This document shows positions 36,642 to 45,530 of a DNA stretch of 64,000 nucleotides, one piece after another. The notes beneath the pieces were generated by a model. That model searched no databases and was not told the DNA's origin. It worked only from the letters and a program-made list of their open reading frames with translations. Every line of letters starts with the position of its first letter. Position 1 is the stretch's first letter. Made by a program: the position numbers and the translations under genes. The stretch is from Marinomonas sp. MED121 (lineage in GTDB: Bacteria; Pseudomonadota; Gammaproteobacteria; Pseudomonadales; Marinomonadaceae), in the NCBI RefSeq assembly GCF_000153025.1, contig NZ_CH672429.1, positions 251,822-315,821 on the forward strand, given 5' to 3'.

Positions 36642-37283
36642 GTGAGTTTTCCTATTGTTGTCCTTATATCCGGTAGTGGCAGCAACCTACAAGCTCTGAT
36701 TGATCAGAGCTTGTCAGGGGATCTTGAGATTGAGATCAAAGCTGTTATCAGCAACAAAGCTGACGCCTATGGCCTAACCAGAGCCAAAGACGCAGGCATA
36801 CCAACCCATCACCTAAATCATAAAGAGTTTGAGTCTCGCGAAGCCTTTGATGCAGCATTACAAAGCTGCATTGATCAACACCAACCAAAGTTGGTTGTTC
36901 TGGCTGGCTTTATGCGTATTCTTAGTGAAGGTTTTACCCGTCACTATCAAGGTCGCATGCTAAACATTCACCCATCACTTTTACCTAAATACAAAGGGCT
37001 AAACACCCACCAAAGGGCGATAGATGCAGGTGACAAGTTTCATGGTGTATCAGTACATTTTGTCAGTGCAGAATTAGATGCTGGTGCTGTCATAGTACAA
37101 GCGAAAACTGACATTGATACTGAAGAAACCGCTGATTCTTTGGCACAAAAAGTCCATAAACTTGAACATATTATTTATCCGCTTGCAGTTAAATGGTTTA
37201 GCCAAAACAGACTAAAAGAAGTAAATAATAAAGCGATTCTTGATGAAACCCCTTTAGCTGAAACGGGTTTTGCTTATAATTAG
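36642..37283 (+). CDS. purN: Phosphoribosylglycinamide formyltransferase
   Basis: 213 residues. The N-terminal PIVVLISGSGSNLQALIDQ is the phosphate-binding site of PurN. VVLAGFMRILSEGFTRHYQG follows, with the active-site Asn-His in MLNIHPSLLPKYKGLNTHQR and the catalytic Asp in FVSAELDAGAVIVQAKT. It transfers a formyl group from 10-formyl-THF to GAR. The start is GTG, 5 bp after purM, consistent with coupled translation. Confidence 0.97.
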   Translation: MSFPIVVLISGSGSNLQALIDQSLSGDLEIEIKAVISNKADAYGLTRAKDAGIPTHHLNHKEFESREAFDAALQSCIDQHQPKLVVLAGFMRILSEGFTRHYQGRMLNIHPSLLPKYKGLNTHQRAIDAGDKFHGVSVHFVSAELDAGAVIVQAKTDIDTEETADSLAQKVHKLEHIIYPLAVKWFSQNRLKEVNNKAILDETPLAETGFAYN

Positions 37284-37312
37284 AGTAAACCCATTCAAGA
37301 TTAGGTATTAAT

Positions 37313-38032
37313 ATGTCACCACAAAAAACAAGCTTCTATCTTATCTGCTTGATGATGTGGTGGCCTATTCTCGTCAAAGCGGCACCAAACGAAATCACGT
37401 CTGATAGCTTTATCAAGCCTTATAGAGCCACCTACAGCACCACATGGAAAAAAGGCATCAGCCTAAAAGTAGAAGGCACGCAAACTCTCTCTCAAACCCC
37501 AGACAAACAGTGGCATTTTTCATTTGAAGCGGATACTTTTTTTGCGTCCCTTAATGAAAGCGTTAAATTCAATGTTGAGAAAGGGCAAATTTCTCCCCTT
37601 GTTTATGAATATCACACCAGTGCATTTGGTAAAAAGCGCGATGCCGTCTTAACCTTTGATTGGCAGAAAAATCGAGTGAGAAATGATATTAAAAACAAGC
37701 CTTGGAACATGGACATTCAAGCAGGTGTATTAGATAAACTCAGTATCCAATTACAAATTAGACAAGACTTAAAAAACCACAAAGAGAAATTGGATTACTT
37801 GATTGCAGACGGTGGCAAATTAAAGGCTTGGCACTTTGATCTATTAGGTGAAGAACAAATTGATACCAAGCTAGGCAGCATCAACACAATTAAGGTAAAA
37901 CGCGAAGGCACAGGCAAGAGAGCCAAAACCACGACATTTTGGTTTGCGCCAAAATATGATTTCCTGCTAGTCAAATTACTCCATCAAGAAAAGAAAGAGT
38001 CTTACAAGCTCGAATTAGAATCAATTAAATAA
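37313..38032 (+). CDS. DUF3108 domain exported protein
   Basis: 239 residues. A signal peptide (FYLICLMMWWPILVKAAP) precedes a beta-rich DUF3108 domain: YRATYSTTWKKGISLKVEGT, WHFSFEADTFFASLNESVKF, the YEYHTSAFGKKRDAVLTFDW strand block, LDKLSIQLQIRQDL, and KTTTFWFAPKYDFLLVKLLH. Members are periplasmic beta-sheet proteins of unknown function, regularly encoded after purN. It lies 29 bp behind purN on the same strand. Confidence 0.88.
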   Translation: MSPQKTSFYLICLMMWWPILVKAAPNEITSDSFIKPYRATYSTTWKKGISLKVEGTQTLSQTPDKQWHFSFEADTFFASLNESVKFNVEKGQISPLVYEYHTSAFGKKRDAVLTFDWQKNRVRNDIKNKPWNMDIQAGVLDKLSIQLQIRQDLKNHKEKLDYLIADGGKLKAWHFDLLGEEQIDTKLGSINTIKVKREGTGKRAKTTTFWFAPKYDFLLVKLLHQEKKESYKLELESIK

Positions 38033-38088
38033 CGACTTAAACTAAAATGAAATTAAGGTGAGACCTAAACAGAAGCTAAACAACCAGC

Positions 38089-38664
38089 TTAATCGAGTTG
38101 CTCTAAATAGTTAATATTGAGAAAAGCACTTTCATCTTGCCAATAAACCGCTTTTGCACCTAGTTGACGATAAAAAAACATCACTCTCGCTTCACTCTTC
38201 AAATACTGCTTTAACTTATCAGCCACACCAGCGACAGGTAATATAGCATGTAAAGGCTGAATGCCCGAGTCACTTTCAATATAAAAAACGCTTTCAGGCT
38301 CTTGCTCTGCTGCTAGTTTTAGACGCTCGAAAACTGCTTGGGTAACAAGCGGTGTATCACAAGGGCTTATTAATACATGGCTAACACTTAAGGCTTGGGC
38401 TTGTAGCAAGCTAGCAAGCACACCGCTTAATGGCCCCTTATCAAGGTAATCAGCTTGGTCAGTAAAAACCTTAACACCAAAATTTTGATAAGCCTTAATA
38501 TCTTTATTCGCATTTATCAGAGTATGATCCGCAAGCGTTTCAAAACTCTTTAAAGCATATTCAATGAGCGGCCTATCTTTATAACGAGTTAAACCTTTAG
38601 CCACATACTTCATGCGGCTAGCTTGACCACCCGCCAATATAACGCCTAAGACAGAAATGCTCAT
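38089..38664 (-). CDS. mobA: Molybdenum cofactor guanylyltransferase
   Basis: 191 residues. The nucleotide-binding entry VILAGGQASRMKYVAKGL is followed by RPLIEYALKSF, DYLDKGPLSGVLASL and the metal-binding SPCDTPLV. It attaches GMP to molybdopterin to form the MGD cofactor. As the last gene of the nitrate assimilation operon, it supplies the cofactor for the NasA nitrate reductase. The usual Gly after RM is replaced (RMKYVAKG), a minor deviation. The gap to the preceding gene is 17 bp. Confidence 0.93.
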   Translation of the reverse strand: MSISVLGVILAGGQASRMKYVAKGLTRYKDRPLIEYALKSFETLADHTLINANKDIKAYQNFGVKVFTDQADYLDKGPLSGVLASLLQAQALSVSHVLISPCDTPLVTQAVFERLKLAAEQEPESVFYIESDSGIQPLHAILPVAGVADKLKQYLKSEARVMFFYRQLGAKAVYWQDESAFLNINYLEQLD

Positions 38665-38681
38665 CTTGCTTAAATACCCTC

Positions 38682-39719
38682 TTAGTTAGAGCTAGCGGCT
38701 AATAAGGCGCTAAATGCTAACTTGTTTCTCTGCTGCCAAATAATCTTAGCTTTAACTACGTTCTTTTCTTGATCTAACTCACCACTCATCAATGCCAATA
38801 CAGATGCCATGGTTTGCATAATTGCCTGCTCACCAAAGCTATCGACTGTGTCACCCGACCAATGGTCTAGCATACGAGTTAAATCTAGATTATCTTTTTG
38901 CCTAACATGTTGCTGACTCGATTTAGGCCACTGACTCCAGCTAACCTGCTTCTCTTTTAGAAAAGCCAAGCTTACATCTCTTTCAGGGTTTACTTCGGCT
39001 TCACCATTACCGCCTCGAAAAACCAACACTGACTTATCTTCTAGCACTTTAGCGGCTTCGATATGAGTCTCATCGTACCCTTTGTGAAATACACCATGCA
39101 CACTGTGTTCAGCCGCTAGCGGATTCATCAATCGAACCAAGGTATTCACAGGGGAACGTAAACCTAACAAGCGCTTTAGCTCCATCAGGTCAGTGAGCTG
39201 AGTTGAGATTTTATCTAGGGAAAGATAAGCAAAATTTTGGCTTTCTATTTGTGTTTGCGCTTGTGCGAAATTTTGAGCCTGTTCAAGCCCTAAGAAATTA
39301 AGCACTTTATCGACATAAATACGTGATTCTTCTGGAAAGCTATGGCCATGCATAAAGACCTTCACGCCAGATTGAGACAAAGCAATCGCCACCAGCAAAA
39401 ACCATGGCAGCTCATTACGTTTACCGGCATACACAGGCCAATCTAAATCAGGCTTTATGTCGACTTGAGGTGCCAATTTTTTACGAATCGATCGCGTAAA
39501 ACCCGCAGCTTCGGCAACCGTTTCTTCTCGAATACGAATCAACATCCAAAAAGCACCCATTTGTTCTGGTTTGACCACATCTTGCAGGATTAAATCCATT
39601 GCCTTTTCAGCTTCCTGCTCAGTTAAACTTCTAGAACCATGGCGTCCTTTTCCAAGAATTTTGATAAATTCGACAAACTCAGCACTCATTAAAGGTGTTT
39701 TCCTATTTTCTTTATTCAC
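38682..39719 (-). CDS. YbiB/TrpD2-like glycosyltransferase-family protein
   Basis: 345 residues, related to anthranilate phosphoribosyltransferase (TrpD) but of the YbiB/TrpD2 branch. The N-terminal helical domain ILGKGRHGSRSLTEQEAEKA and MGAFWMLIRIREETVAEAAG is intact. The PRPP motif of TrpD (KHGNR) is replaced by VFMHGHSFPEE, and LRSPVNTLVRLMNPLAAEHS and VFRGGNGEAEVNPERDV follow. YbiB binds nucleic acid and lacks TrpD activity. Copies embedded between nasA and mobA are common, but their role in nitrate assimilation is unknown. It overlaps the end of nasA by 8 bp. Confidence 0.85.
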   Translation of the reverse strand: MNKENRKTPLMSAEFVEFIKILGKGRHGSRSLTEQEAEKAMDLILQDVVKPEQMGAFWMLIRIREETVAEAAGFTRSIRKKLAPQVDIKPDLDWPVYAGKRNELPWFLLVAIALSQSGVKVFMHGHSFPEESRIYVDKVLNFLGLEQAQNFAQAQTQIESQNFAYLSLDKISTQLTDLMELKRLLGLRSPVNTLVRLMNPLAAEHSVHGVFHKGYDETHIEAAKVLEDKSVLVFRGGNGEAEVNPERDVSLAFLKEKQVSWSQWPKSSQQHVRQKDNLDLTRMLDHWSGDTVDSFGEQAIMQTMASVLALMSGELDQEKNVVKAKIIWQQRNKLAFSALLAASSN

Positions 39720-42417
39720 TAGTAACCGCTAGAGAATCTGCGATTAAACATGCATTAATTTCTGGTACGCATGAGCCACAATTGGTGCCGCACTTCAAAC
39801 GTTTTCCTAAACTAACAAGGTCAGTATCACCCGCTTTAATTGCAAGGCGTATTTGTTTTTCACCCACATCAAAACAAGAGCAAATCAAGCTGCCCTTATC
39901 TTCAATATTGGCAAGACGACCAACCAAAATAGCCGATCTTTCTTGCGCTGTAACTTTAGATGCGGATTCTACAAGATCTACCAACCAAGCGGTATCAACT
40001 AATTCACAATTAGGTGAAAAATAGAACACGGCTTGCACGACATCATCAATTAAATAAGCATAACGCTTGCTCTGATTAATCGGGTTTTCATATTCAAGCC
40101 ATTGCCCTTGATGAGCGTCAATTGCTGTTTTAGTCAGTAACTCCCTCGCCATAGCAGCAAGATTATGCTGTCCAGAAAAAGCGAGCTCATAGCGTATACC
40201 TTGCTTAAGAGGTATCTGACACCAATATTCCATCGCTTTTTCATCAAATACAGCACTTTTCAAATCTTGATTAAGAATGACAAAGCCATAGGTCAAATCT
40301 GTTTTCGACTCAATGTTAACCCGTCCTATTTTTGACTCAGGTTGACCAGATAAGGGATCAACCACAGGTTGGACTAATCGTGACACTACCGCATTACTCG
40401 CATAAGCAGCTGTCCAATGAATTGGCGCAAAAACTTGCCCTTGTTTTTGATCCTCACTGATTTTCACCCTTAAAAAAAGTCTACCTAACTCATTCGCCAC
40501 AGACACGACCTGCTTTTCGACTAAATTAAGCGTTTGCGCATCCTTTGGCGAGATAGCTAAATAAGGTTGATCAATATGGCGTGACAATTTATCTGTTTTC
40601 CCCGTACGCGTCATAGTGTGCCATTGATCTCGTATACGGCCAGTATTAAGCAAATAAGGAAAGTCTTGAGTAACCTTAAGGACAGGCTTTTGCGGAGTAA
40701 TACTAATGAAATTAGCTTTCTTATTTGGTGTATAAAAACGACCATCGGTTAGCATTCTTTTAGTTCCTTCTGGCCGTCCTTTAGGGACAGGCCATTGCAC
40801 TGGCAATAAAGCATCATATTCTTGCTGATTTATCTGACTGAAATGGCCAATATCAAAGTCTCGTTTGCCATTGTTTTTAAAGCAAGACAAGGCCGCATGC
40901 TCGGCAAAAATCTCATGGGGTGCTCGATAACTAAAGCCAGAAGCAAAACCCAATGCTTTAGCCAGATCACAAATTGCTTGCCAATCATGGCGCGCCTCAC
41001 CTGGTGCAGGCAAGATGCCTCGTTGTCGAGAAATACAACGTTCTGAGTTAGTGACTGTGCCATCTTTTTCACTCCAGCCTGTTGCTGGCAGTAAAATATC
41101 TGCAAATTTTGAAGTGTCAGTGCTGGCTTGAATATCACTGACAATAACCAAATCACAAGCTTCTAATGCACTCTGAACCTGCGCCGTATCAGGTAAGCTC
41201 ACCATAGGGTTTGTGGACATAATCCACACCACTTTAACCTTACCCTCTTCCATTTGTTTAAATAAATCGACCGCCTTTAGACCATTCTCTTTCGCCATAT
41301 TAGGCGCTTGCCAAAAATCTTTTACCAGATCGATAGCGCCTGGCGTCGCAAAATCCATATGCGCTGCTAACTGGTTAGCAAGGCCACCGACTTCCCTTCC
41401 CCCCATTGCATTAGGCTGGCCTGTAATAGAGAAAGGACCCATCCCTTCTTTACCAAGACGACCTGTGGCCAAATGGCAATTAATAATGGCATTAGATTTA
41501 TCAACACCCGTTGCAGATTGATTCACTCCCTGAGAATAAAAGCTGACTGTTTTTTCCTTGCTACACCAAAGTTGCACTAATAACTCAAGATCATCAGCGG
41601 CTATACCACAAAACTCTGCTGTACTCTTTAGGTCTGGCGTCACCTTTCTGGCGTTTGCAATACAGCCTTCAAAACCATTCGTAAACTGATCAATATAAGC
41701 TGTGTCTAAATGCTTAGTATCAGCACTTGCCACTAACAAATAGGAAAAGATCGCTGCATCACTACCAGGTGTAATGGCTAGATGTAGATCAGCAATATCA
41801 CAAGTTGCGGTTTTTCTAGGATCAATCACCACCACCTTCATCCAAGGTCTTAACTTTTTCGCCGCGACAATACGCTGATACAAAACAGGGTGAGTCCAAG
41901 CGGCATTAGAACCCACCATAATCAAAAGATCACAGGTTTCTAAATCCTCATAATTACAGGGTACTGTGTCAGAGCCAAAAGCGCGTTTATAGCCCACAAC
42001 CGCAGATGCCATACAAAGGCGTGAGTTAGTATCAACATTCGCTGTCCCAATAAAGCCCTTAGCAAGCTTGTTAGCCACATAATAATCTTCGGTCAGTATC
42101 TGGCCTGATAAATAAAACGCAAAGGTATCTGGGCCATGCTTCGCAACTATGGCTTTAATTCTCTCTGCGGCTTCATCAACAGCCGTATGCCAATCGGTCT
42201 CTTTACCATCAACATAAGGGGTTAAGAGGCGACCATCTGGCACCAAAGTCTGCGATAAGTTACTGCCTTTTACGCACAAACTGCCAAAATTTGCAGGATG
42301 TGTTTCATCGCCTGACACAGGTAGACATTCACCCTGCTCATTGATATCGGTACTGAGTTTAAGACCACAACCTACCCCACAATAAGGACAGGTGGTTTTC
42401 ATTTCTTTTGCTGGCAT
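39712..42417 (-). CDS. nasA: Assimilatory nitrate reductase, large subunit
   Basis: 901 residues. The N-terminal [4Fe-4S] site is CPYCGVGC...CVKG (residues 10-50). Molybdopterin-oxidoreductase domains follow: RLCMASAVVGYKRAFGSDTV, YSQGVNQSATGVDKSNAIIN, ITGQPNAMGGREVGGLANQL. A molydopterin dinucleotide-binding domain begins near NTGRIRDQWHTMTRTGK. The C-terminus carries a BFD-like [2Fe-2S] domain (ICSCFDVGEKQIRLAIKAG, CGTNCGSCVPEI), as in Klebsiella NasA. It reduces nitrate to nitrite in the cytoplasm. The likely electron donor is the flavoprotein at 45531. Confidence 0.96.
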   Translation of the reverse strand: MPAKEMKTTCPYCGVGCGLKLSTDINEQGECLPVSGDETHPANFGSLCVKGSNLSQTLVPDGRLLTPYVDGKETDWHTAVDEAAERIKAIVAKHGPDTFAFYLSGQILTEDYYVANKLAKGFIGTANVDTNSRLCMASAVVGYKRAFGSDTVPCNYEDLETCDLLIMVGSNAAWTHPVLYQRIVAAKKLRPWMKVVVIDPRKTATCDIADLHLAITPGSDAAIFSYLLVASADTKHLDTAYIDQFTNGFEGCIANARKVTPDLKSTAEFCGIAADDLELLVQLWCSKEKTVSFYSQGVNQSATGVDKSNAIINCHLATGRLGKEGMGPFSITGQPNAMGGREVGGLANQLAAHMDFATPGAIDLVKDFWQAPNMAKENGLKAVDLFKQMEEGKVKVVWIMSTNPMVSLPDTAQVQSALEACDLVIVSDIQASTDTSKFADILLPATGWSEKDGTVTNSERCISRQRGILPAPGEARHDWQAICDLAKALGFASGFSYRAPHEIFAEHAALSCFKNNGKRDFDIGHFSQINQQEYDALLPVQWPVPKGRPEGTKRMLTDGRFYTPNKKANFISITPQKPVLKVTQDFPYLLNTGRIRDQWHTMTRTGKTDKLSRHIDQPYLAISPKDAQTLNLVEKQVVSVANELGRLFLRVKISEDQKQGQVFAPIHWTAAYASNAVVSRLVQPVVDPLSGQPESKIGRVNIESKTDLTYGFVILNQDLKSAVFDEKAMEYWCQIPLKQGIRYELAFSGQHNLAAMARELLTKTAIDAHQGQWLEYENPINQSKRYAYLIDDVVQAVFYFSPNCELVDTAWLVDLVESASKVTAQERSAILVGRLANIEDKGSLICSCFDVGEKQIRLAIKAGDTDLVSLGKRLKCGTNCGSCVPEINACLIADSLAVTSE

Positions 42418-42464
42418 ATGCTTTCTCCTAAACGAACTAAGCTCATAAATCGACTCACGCGTTA

Positions 42465-42494
42465 GAGGCTAAAACAACATTCTGTTTTAGCCTC
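42465..42494 (-). other. Perfect 12-bp hairpin between nirD and nasA
   Basis: GAGGCTAAAACA (42465-42476) and TGTTTTAGCCTC (42483-42494) pair perfectly around a 6-nt loop in the 110-bp nirD-nasA gap. No T-run follows on the minus strand. It may protect nirBD mRNA or set the stoichiometry of nasA. Confidence 0.6.
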
Positions 42495-42527
42495 AACACT
42501 TATGCTTACCCTAAAAAGTGGATAGGC

Positions 42528-42857
42528 TTAACTCGCCAACTTAACCTCACCGTTTTCAAGACTGACTTGCCAACAAGGAATCACAATGTCTTCTTCAAGG
42601 CATTGACCCGAACTTAATTCAAAGTGCTGTTTATAAAGAGGGCTTGAAACCACCAGCTTGCCCTCTATCGAACCGACTATCCCGCGAGATAATACATTGG
42701 CTTTTGCGATCGGGTCCCAATTAGCTATGGCGAAAACCTGAGGATCAAGTTTAGGAAGGTAGAAAATAGCCACTTGCTCACCTTCAAATAAAGCCGCCAC
42801 ACCCACACCCTCAATAAGGTCTTCTTGCTTACAGACTGTTTTCCAATTGAATGACAT
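42528..42857 (-). CDS. nirD: Nitrite reductase (NADH) small subunit
   Basis: 109 residues with the Rieske-like fold of NirD: CKQEDLIEGVGVAALFEGEQ, VAIFYLPKLDPQVFAIANWD, AKANVLSRGIVGSIEGKLVV, SPLYKQHFELSSGQCLEE. As in other NirD proteins, the Rieske Cys/His cluster ligands are absent. It is an accessory subunit of the NirB nitrite reductase. An AAGGAG site lies upstream. It follows nirB by 10 bp. Confidence 0.95.
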   Translation of the reverse strand: MSFNWKTVCKQEDLIEGVGVAALFEGEQVAIFYLPKLDPQVFAIANWDPIAKANVLSRGIVGSIEGKLVVSSPLYKQHFELSSGQCLEEDIVIPCWQVSLENGEVKLAS

Positions 42858-42867
42858 ACGTTTCTCC

Positions 42868-45465
42868 TTAACTGGCTTTGGCGATTAAGTGGTTTTTTTC
42901 AGACTGAGTCGCTGGGCGAATTTGGTCTCGTTCTTCAACAAAGACAACTTGCTCATCCACACCATCGTGATTCACAAAATGCCTAAAGGCTTTCACCGCT
43001 TGCGGATCTTCGAGCGTGGTTTTCCACTCACATTGGAAGGTATCAACAATCAAGGCCATTTGATCTTCTAACTCTTGCGCCAGTCCTAAACTGTCATCAA
43101 TCACTACCGACTTAAGGTAATCAAGACCGCCTTCAAGGCCATCCATCCAAACCGAAGTACGCTGCAACCTATCGGCGGTTTTCACATAAAACATCAAGAT
43201 TCTATCGATATACTGCACCAGTTCTTTATCCGTTAAATCCGTGGCGAATAAGTCCGCATGTCGTGGCTTCATGCCACCATTACCGCACACATAAAGGTTC
43301 CACCCCCCTTCTGTTGCAATAATGCCGATGTCTTTGCTTTGCGCCTCGGCACACTCTCGCGTACAACCAGACACTGCAAATTTTAATTTGTGAGGCGCTC
43401 GCAATCCCTTGTATCGATTTTCAATATCGATCGCCATTGTCATGCTGTCATTCACACCAAATCGACACCAAGTACTGCCAACACAAGACTTTACTGTGCG
43501 CACAGATTTTCCATAGGCTTGGCCTGTCTCAAATCCAGCCTTAATTAAGGTGTCCCAAATATCAGGTAGCTGATTTAAATGAGCACCAAATAAATCGATT
43601 CTTTGACCTCCGGTTATCTTGGTATAGAGCTTGTAGTCTCTAGCAACTTCACCAATCACAATAAGTTTTTCGGGTGTAATTTCACCTCCAGGGATTCTTG
43701 GCACCACCGAATAAGTGCCATCCTTTTGCATATTGGCTAGGTATCTGTCATTCGTATCTTGTAAGGTGACATGCTCTTTTTTGAGTACATAGTCATTCCA
43801 AACACTGGCTAAGATATTGCCAACTAGCGGCTTACAAACAATGCAACCCTGTCCTTTACCATGCTTTTCTAGTAACTCATCAAAGCTCTTAATAGATTCA
43901 ACTTTAATCAGGTTATATAAATCTTGACGGGTATAGGCAAAGTGCTCGCAAATATCTGTGCTTACTTCAACACCCAAGGCCAATAATTCGTTATCCACCA
44001 CATTTTTGACTAACGCCGCACAACCACCACAACCCGTACTGGCCTTGGTGACAGCTTTGACATCAGCAAGGGATAAGGCTCCTTTGGCAACGGCTTGGCT
44101 GATATCAGCTTTAGTCACATTCAGACAACTACAGATTGAGGCCGTGCTTGGTAAAGCATCCACACCTAACGCAGGTGAAGCACCATCAGAAACAGGTAAA
44201 ATGAGAGATTCAGCTTGGCTTGGTAGATCAATGTCATTAAGGTAATACTGCAATAAGGTATCGTAACTCGCGTTATCTCCCACCAAGACGGCGCCTAAGA
44301 GCTTAGTCGCATCTTGATTGACCACCATTTTACGATAGCAGCCTTGCATGCCATCTTGGAAAACAATGGTTTTTGAACCCGGTGCTTGTCCATGGGCATC
44401 CCCAATAGAGCCCACATCACACCCTAGCAATTTGAGTTTGGTACTCATATCAGCCCCTTTAAACTCAAGCTTACCTTGCTTTAATACATGATCTAACGCC
44501 GCTTTTGCCATGTTGTAACCAGGAGCAACAAGACCATAAATACGACCTTCATAAAGAGCACACTCACCTATGGCATAAATATCCTTGTCACTGGTTAAAC
44601 AATGGCTATCCACTTGAATACCACCACGCTCACCCAGCACTAACCCTGACGATTTTGCTAAAGCGTCTTGTGGACGAATACCGGCAGAAAAAACGATCAA
44701 ATCGGTTTCTAGATACTCCTTTCCATCTTCGGAAAAATTCATTCGATGAAAGCACTGCTCACCCTCTACAATATTTTGCGTTCCTGTGGCCACATGCACT
44801 TTTACGCCAAGCTCTTGAATCATGCTTTTAAGCAAATTACCGCCTTGCTCATCCAACTGAACTGGCATGAGCCTTGGAGCGAATTCAACAACATGGGTTT
44901 CTAGGCCTAAATTCTTTATCGCATTCGCCGCTTCTAAACCCAATAAACCACCACCAACCACAGTTCCTACTTTGGCATTTTTAGCGCAATCACGAATAGC
45001 ATCAAGGTCTTCTAAGGTACGATAAACAAAGGTATTAGCACGTTTATGACCATCAATAGGGGGGACAAAAGGATAAGAGCCAGTCGCAAGCACCAGCTTG
45101 TCATAAGAATAAGATTCGCCACTTTCAGTGATGACTTTTTTATGGGAGCGATCTATCTCAATAATTTTTTGATTAGCGTAATAATCAACGCGATTCCGCT
45201 GGTAAAAGTCAGCATCCGTTAATGCCAAATCTTGAGCATCTTTACCAGTAAAATACTCACTTAAATGCACTCTGTCGTAGGCAATATGAGACTCTTCACC
45301 AAATACACTTACCTGACAATAGTTAGCGCCTTCATGCTGAATGAGCTGCTCAACAAAATGATGTCCCACCATGCCATTACCCACCACGACAATATGGGTG
45401 CTAGCACTTGGATTAGACTCAGCTAAGTTTTGTGTAACCTCTAAATTTGTATTCTTATTCATCAT
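42868..45465 (-). CDS. nirB: Assimilatory nitrite reductase (NADH) large subunit
   Basis: About 865 residues. It has FAD- and NAD-binding domains (VVVGNGMVGHHFVEQLI, GTVVGGGLLGLEAANAI) and a BFD-like [2Fe-2S] domain with CSCLNVTKADISQAV and STGCGGCAALV. Sulfite/nitrite-reductase domains bear the siroheme-[4Fe-4S] cysteines in SCVGSTWCRFG and AVSGCTRECAEAQSKDIG. It reduces nitrite to ammonium in the cytoplasm. Two adjacent ATGs (45465 and 45462) follow an AAGGG site; the second has better spacing. A longer upstream reading overlaps the preceding gene and is not supported. Confidence 0.96.
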   Translation of the reverse strand: MMNKNTNLEVTQNLAESNPSASTHIVVVGNGMVGHHFVEQLIQHEGANYCQVSVFGEESHIAYDRVHLSEYFTGKDAQDLALTDADFYQRNRVDYYANQKIIEIDRSHKKVITESGESYSYDKLVLATGSYPFVPPIDGHKRANTFVYRTLEDLDAIRDCAKNAKVGTVVGGGLLGLEAANAIKNLGLETHVVEFAPRLMPVQLDEQGGNLLKSMIQELGVKVHVATGTQNIVEGEQCFHRMNFSEDGKEYLETDLIVFSAGIRPQDALAKSSGLVLGERGGIQVDSHCLTSDKDIYAIGECALYEGRIYGLVAPGYNMAKAALDHVLKQGKLEFKGADMSTKLKLLGCDVGSIGDAHGQAPGSKTIVFQDGMQGCYRKMVVNQDATKLLGAVLVGDNASYDTLLQYYLNDIDLPSQAESLILPVSDGASPALGVDALPSTASICSCLNVTKADISQAVAKGALSLADVKAVTKASTGCGGCAALVKNVVDNELLALGVEVSTDICEHFAYTRQDLYNLIKVESIKSFDELLEKHGKGQGCIVCKPLVGNILASVWNDYVLKKEHVTLQDTNDRYLANMQKDGTYSVVPRIPGGEITPEKLIVIGEVARDYKLYTKITGGQRIDLFGAHLNQLPDIWDTLIKAGFETGQAYGKSVRTVKSCVGSTWCRFGVNDSMTMAIDIENRYKGLRAPHKLKFAVSGCTRECAEAQSKDIGIIATEGGWNLYVCGNGGMKPRHADLFATDLTDKELVQYIDRILMFYVKTADRLQRTSVWMDGLEGGLDYLKSVVIDDSLGLAQELEDQMALIVDTFQCEWKTTLEDPQAVKAFRHFVNHDGVDEQVVFVEERDQIRPATQSEKNHLIAKAS

Positions 45466-45530
45466 GATACCCTTCGCGGATGCCGTACTTAACGGCAAAA
45501 AATCAAAGAGATAACTGGATGAGAGTGCGG

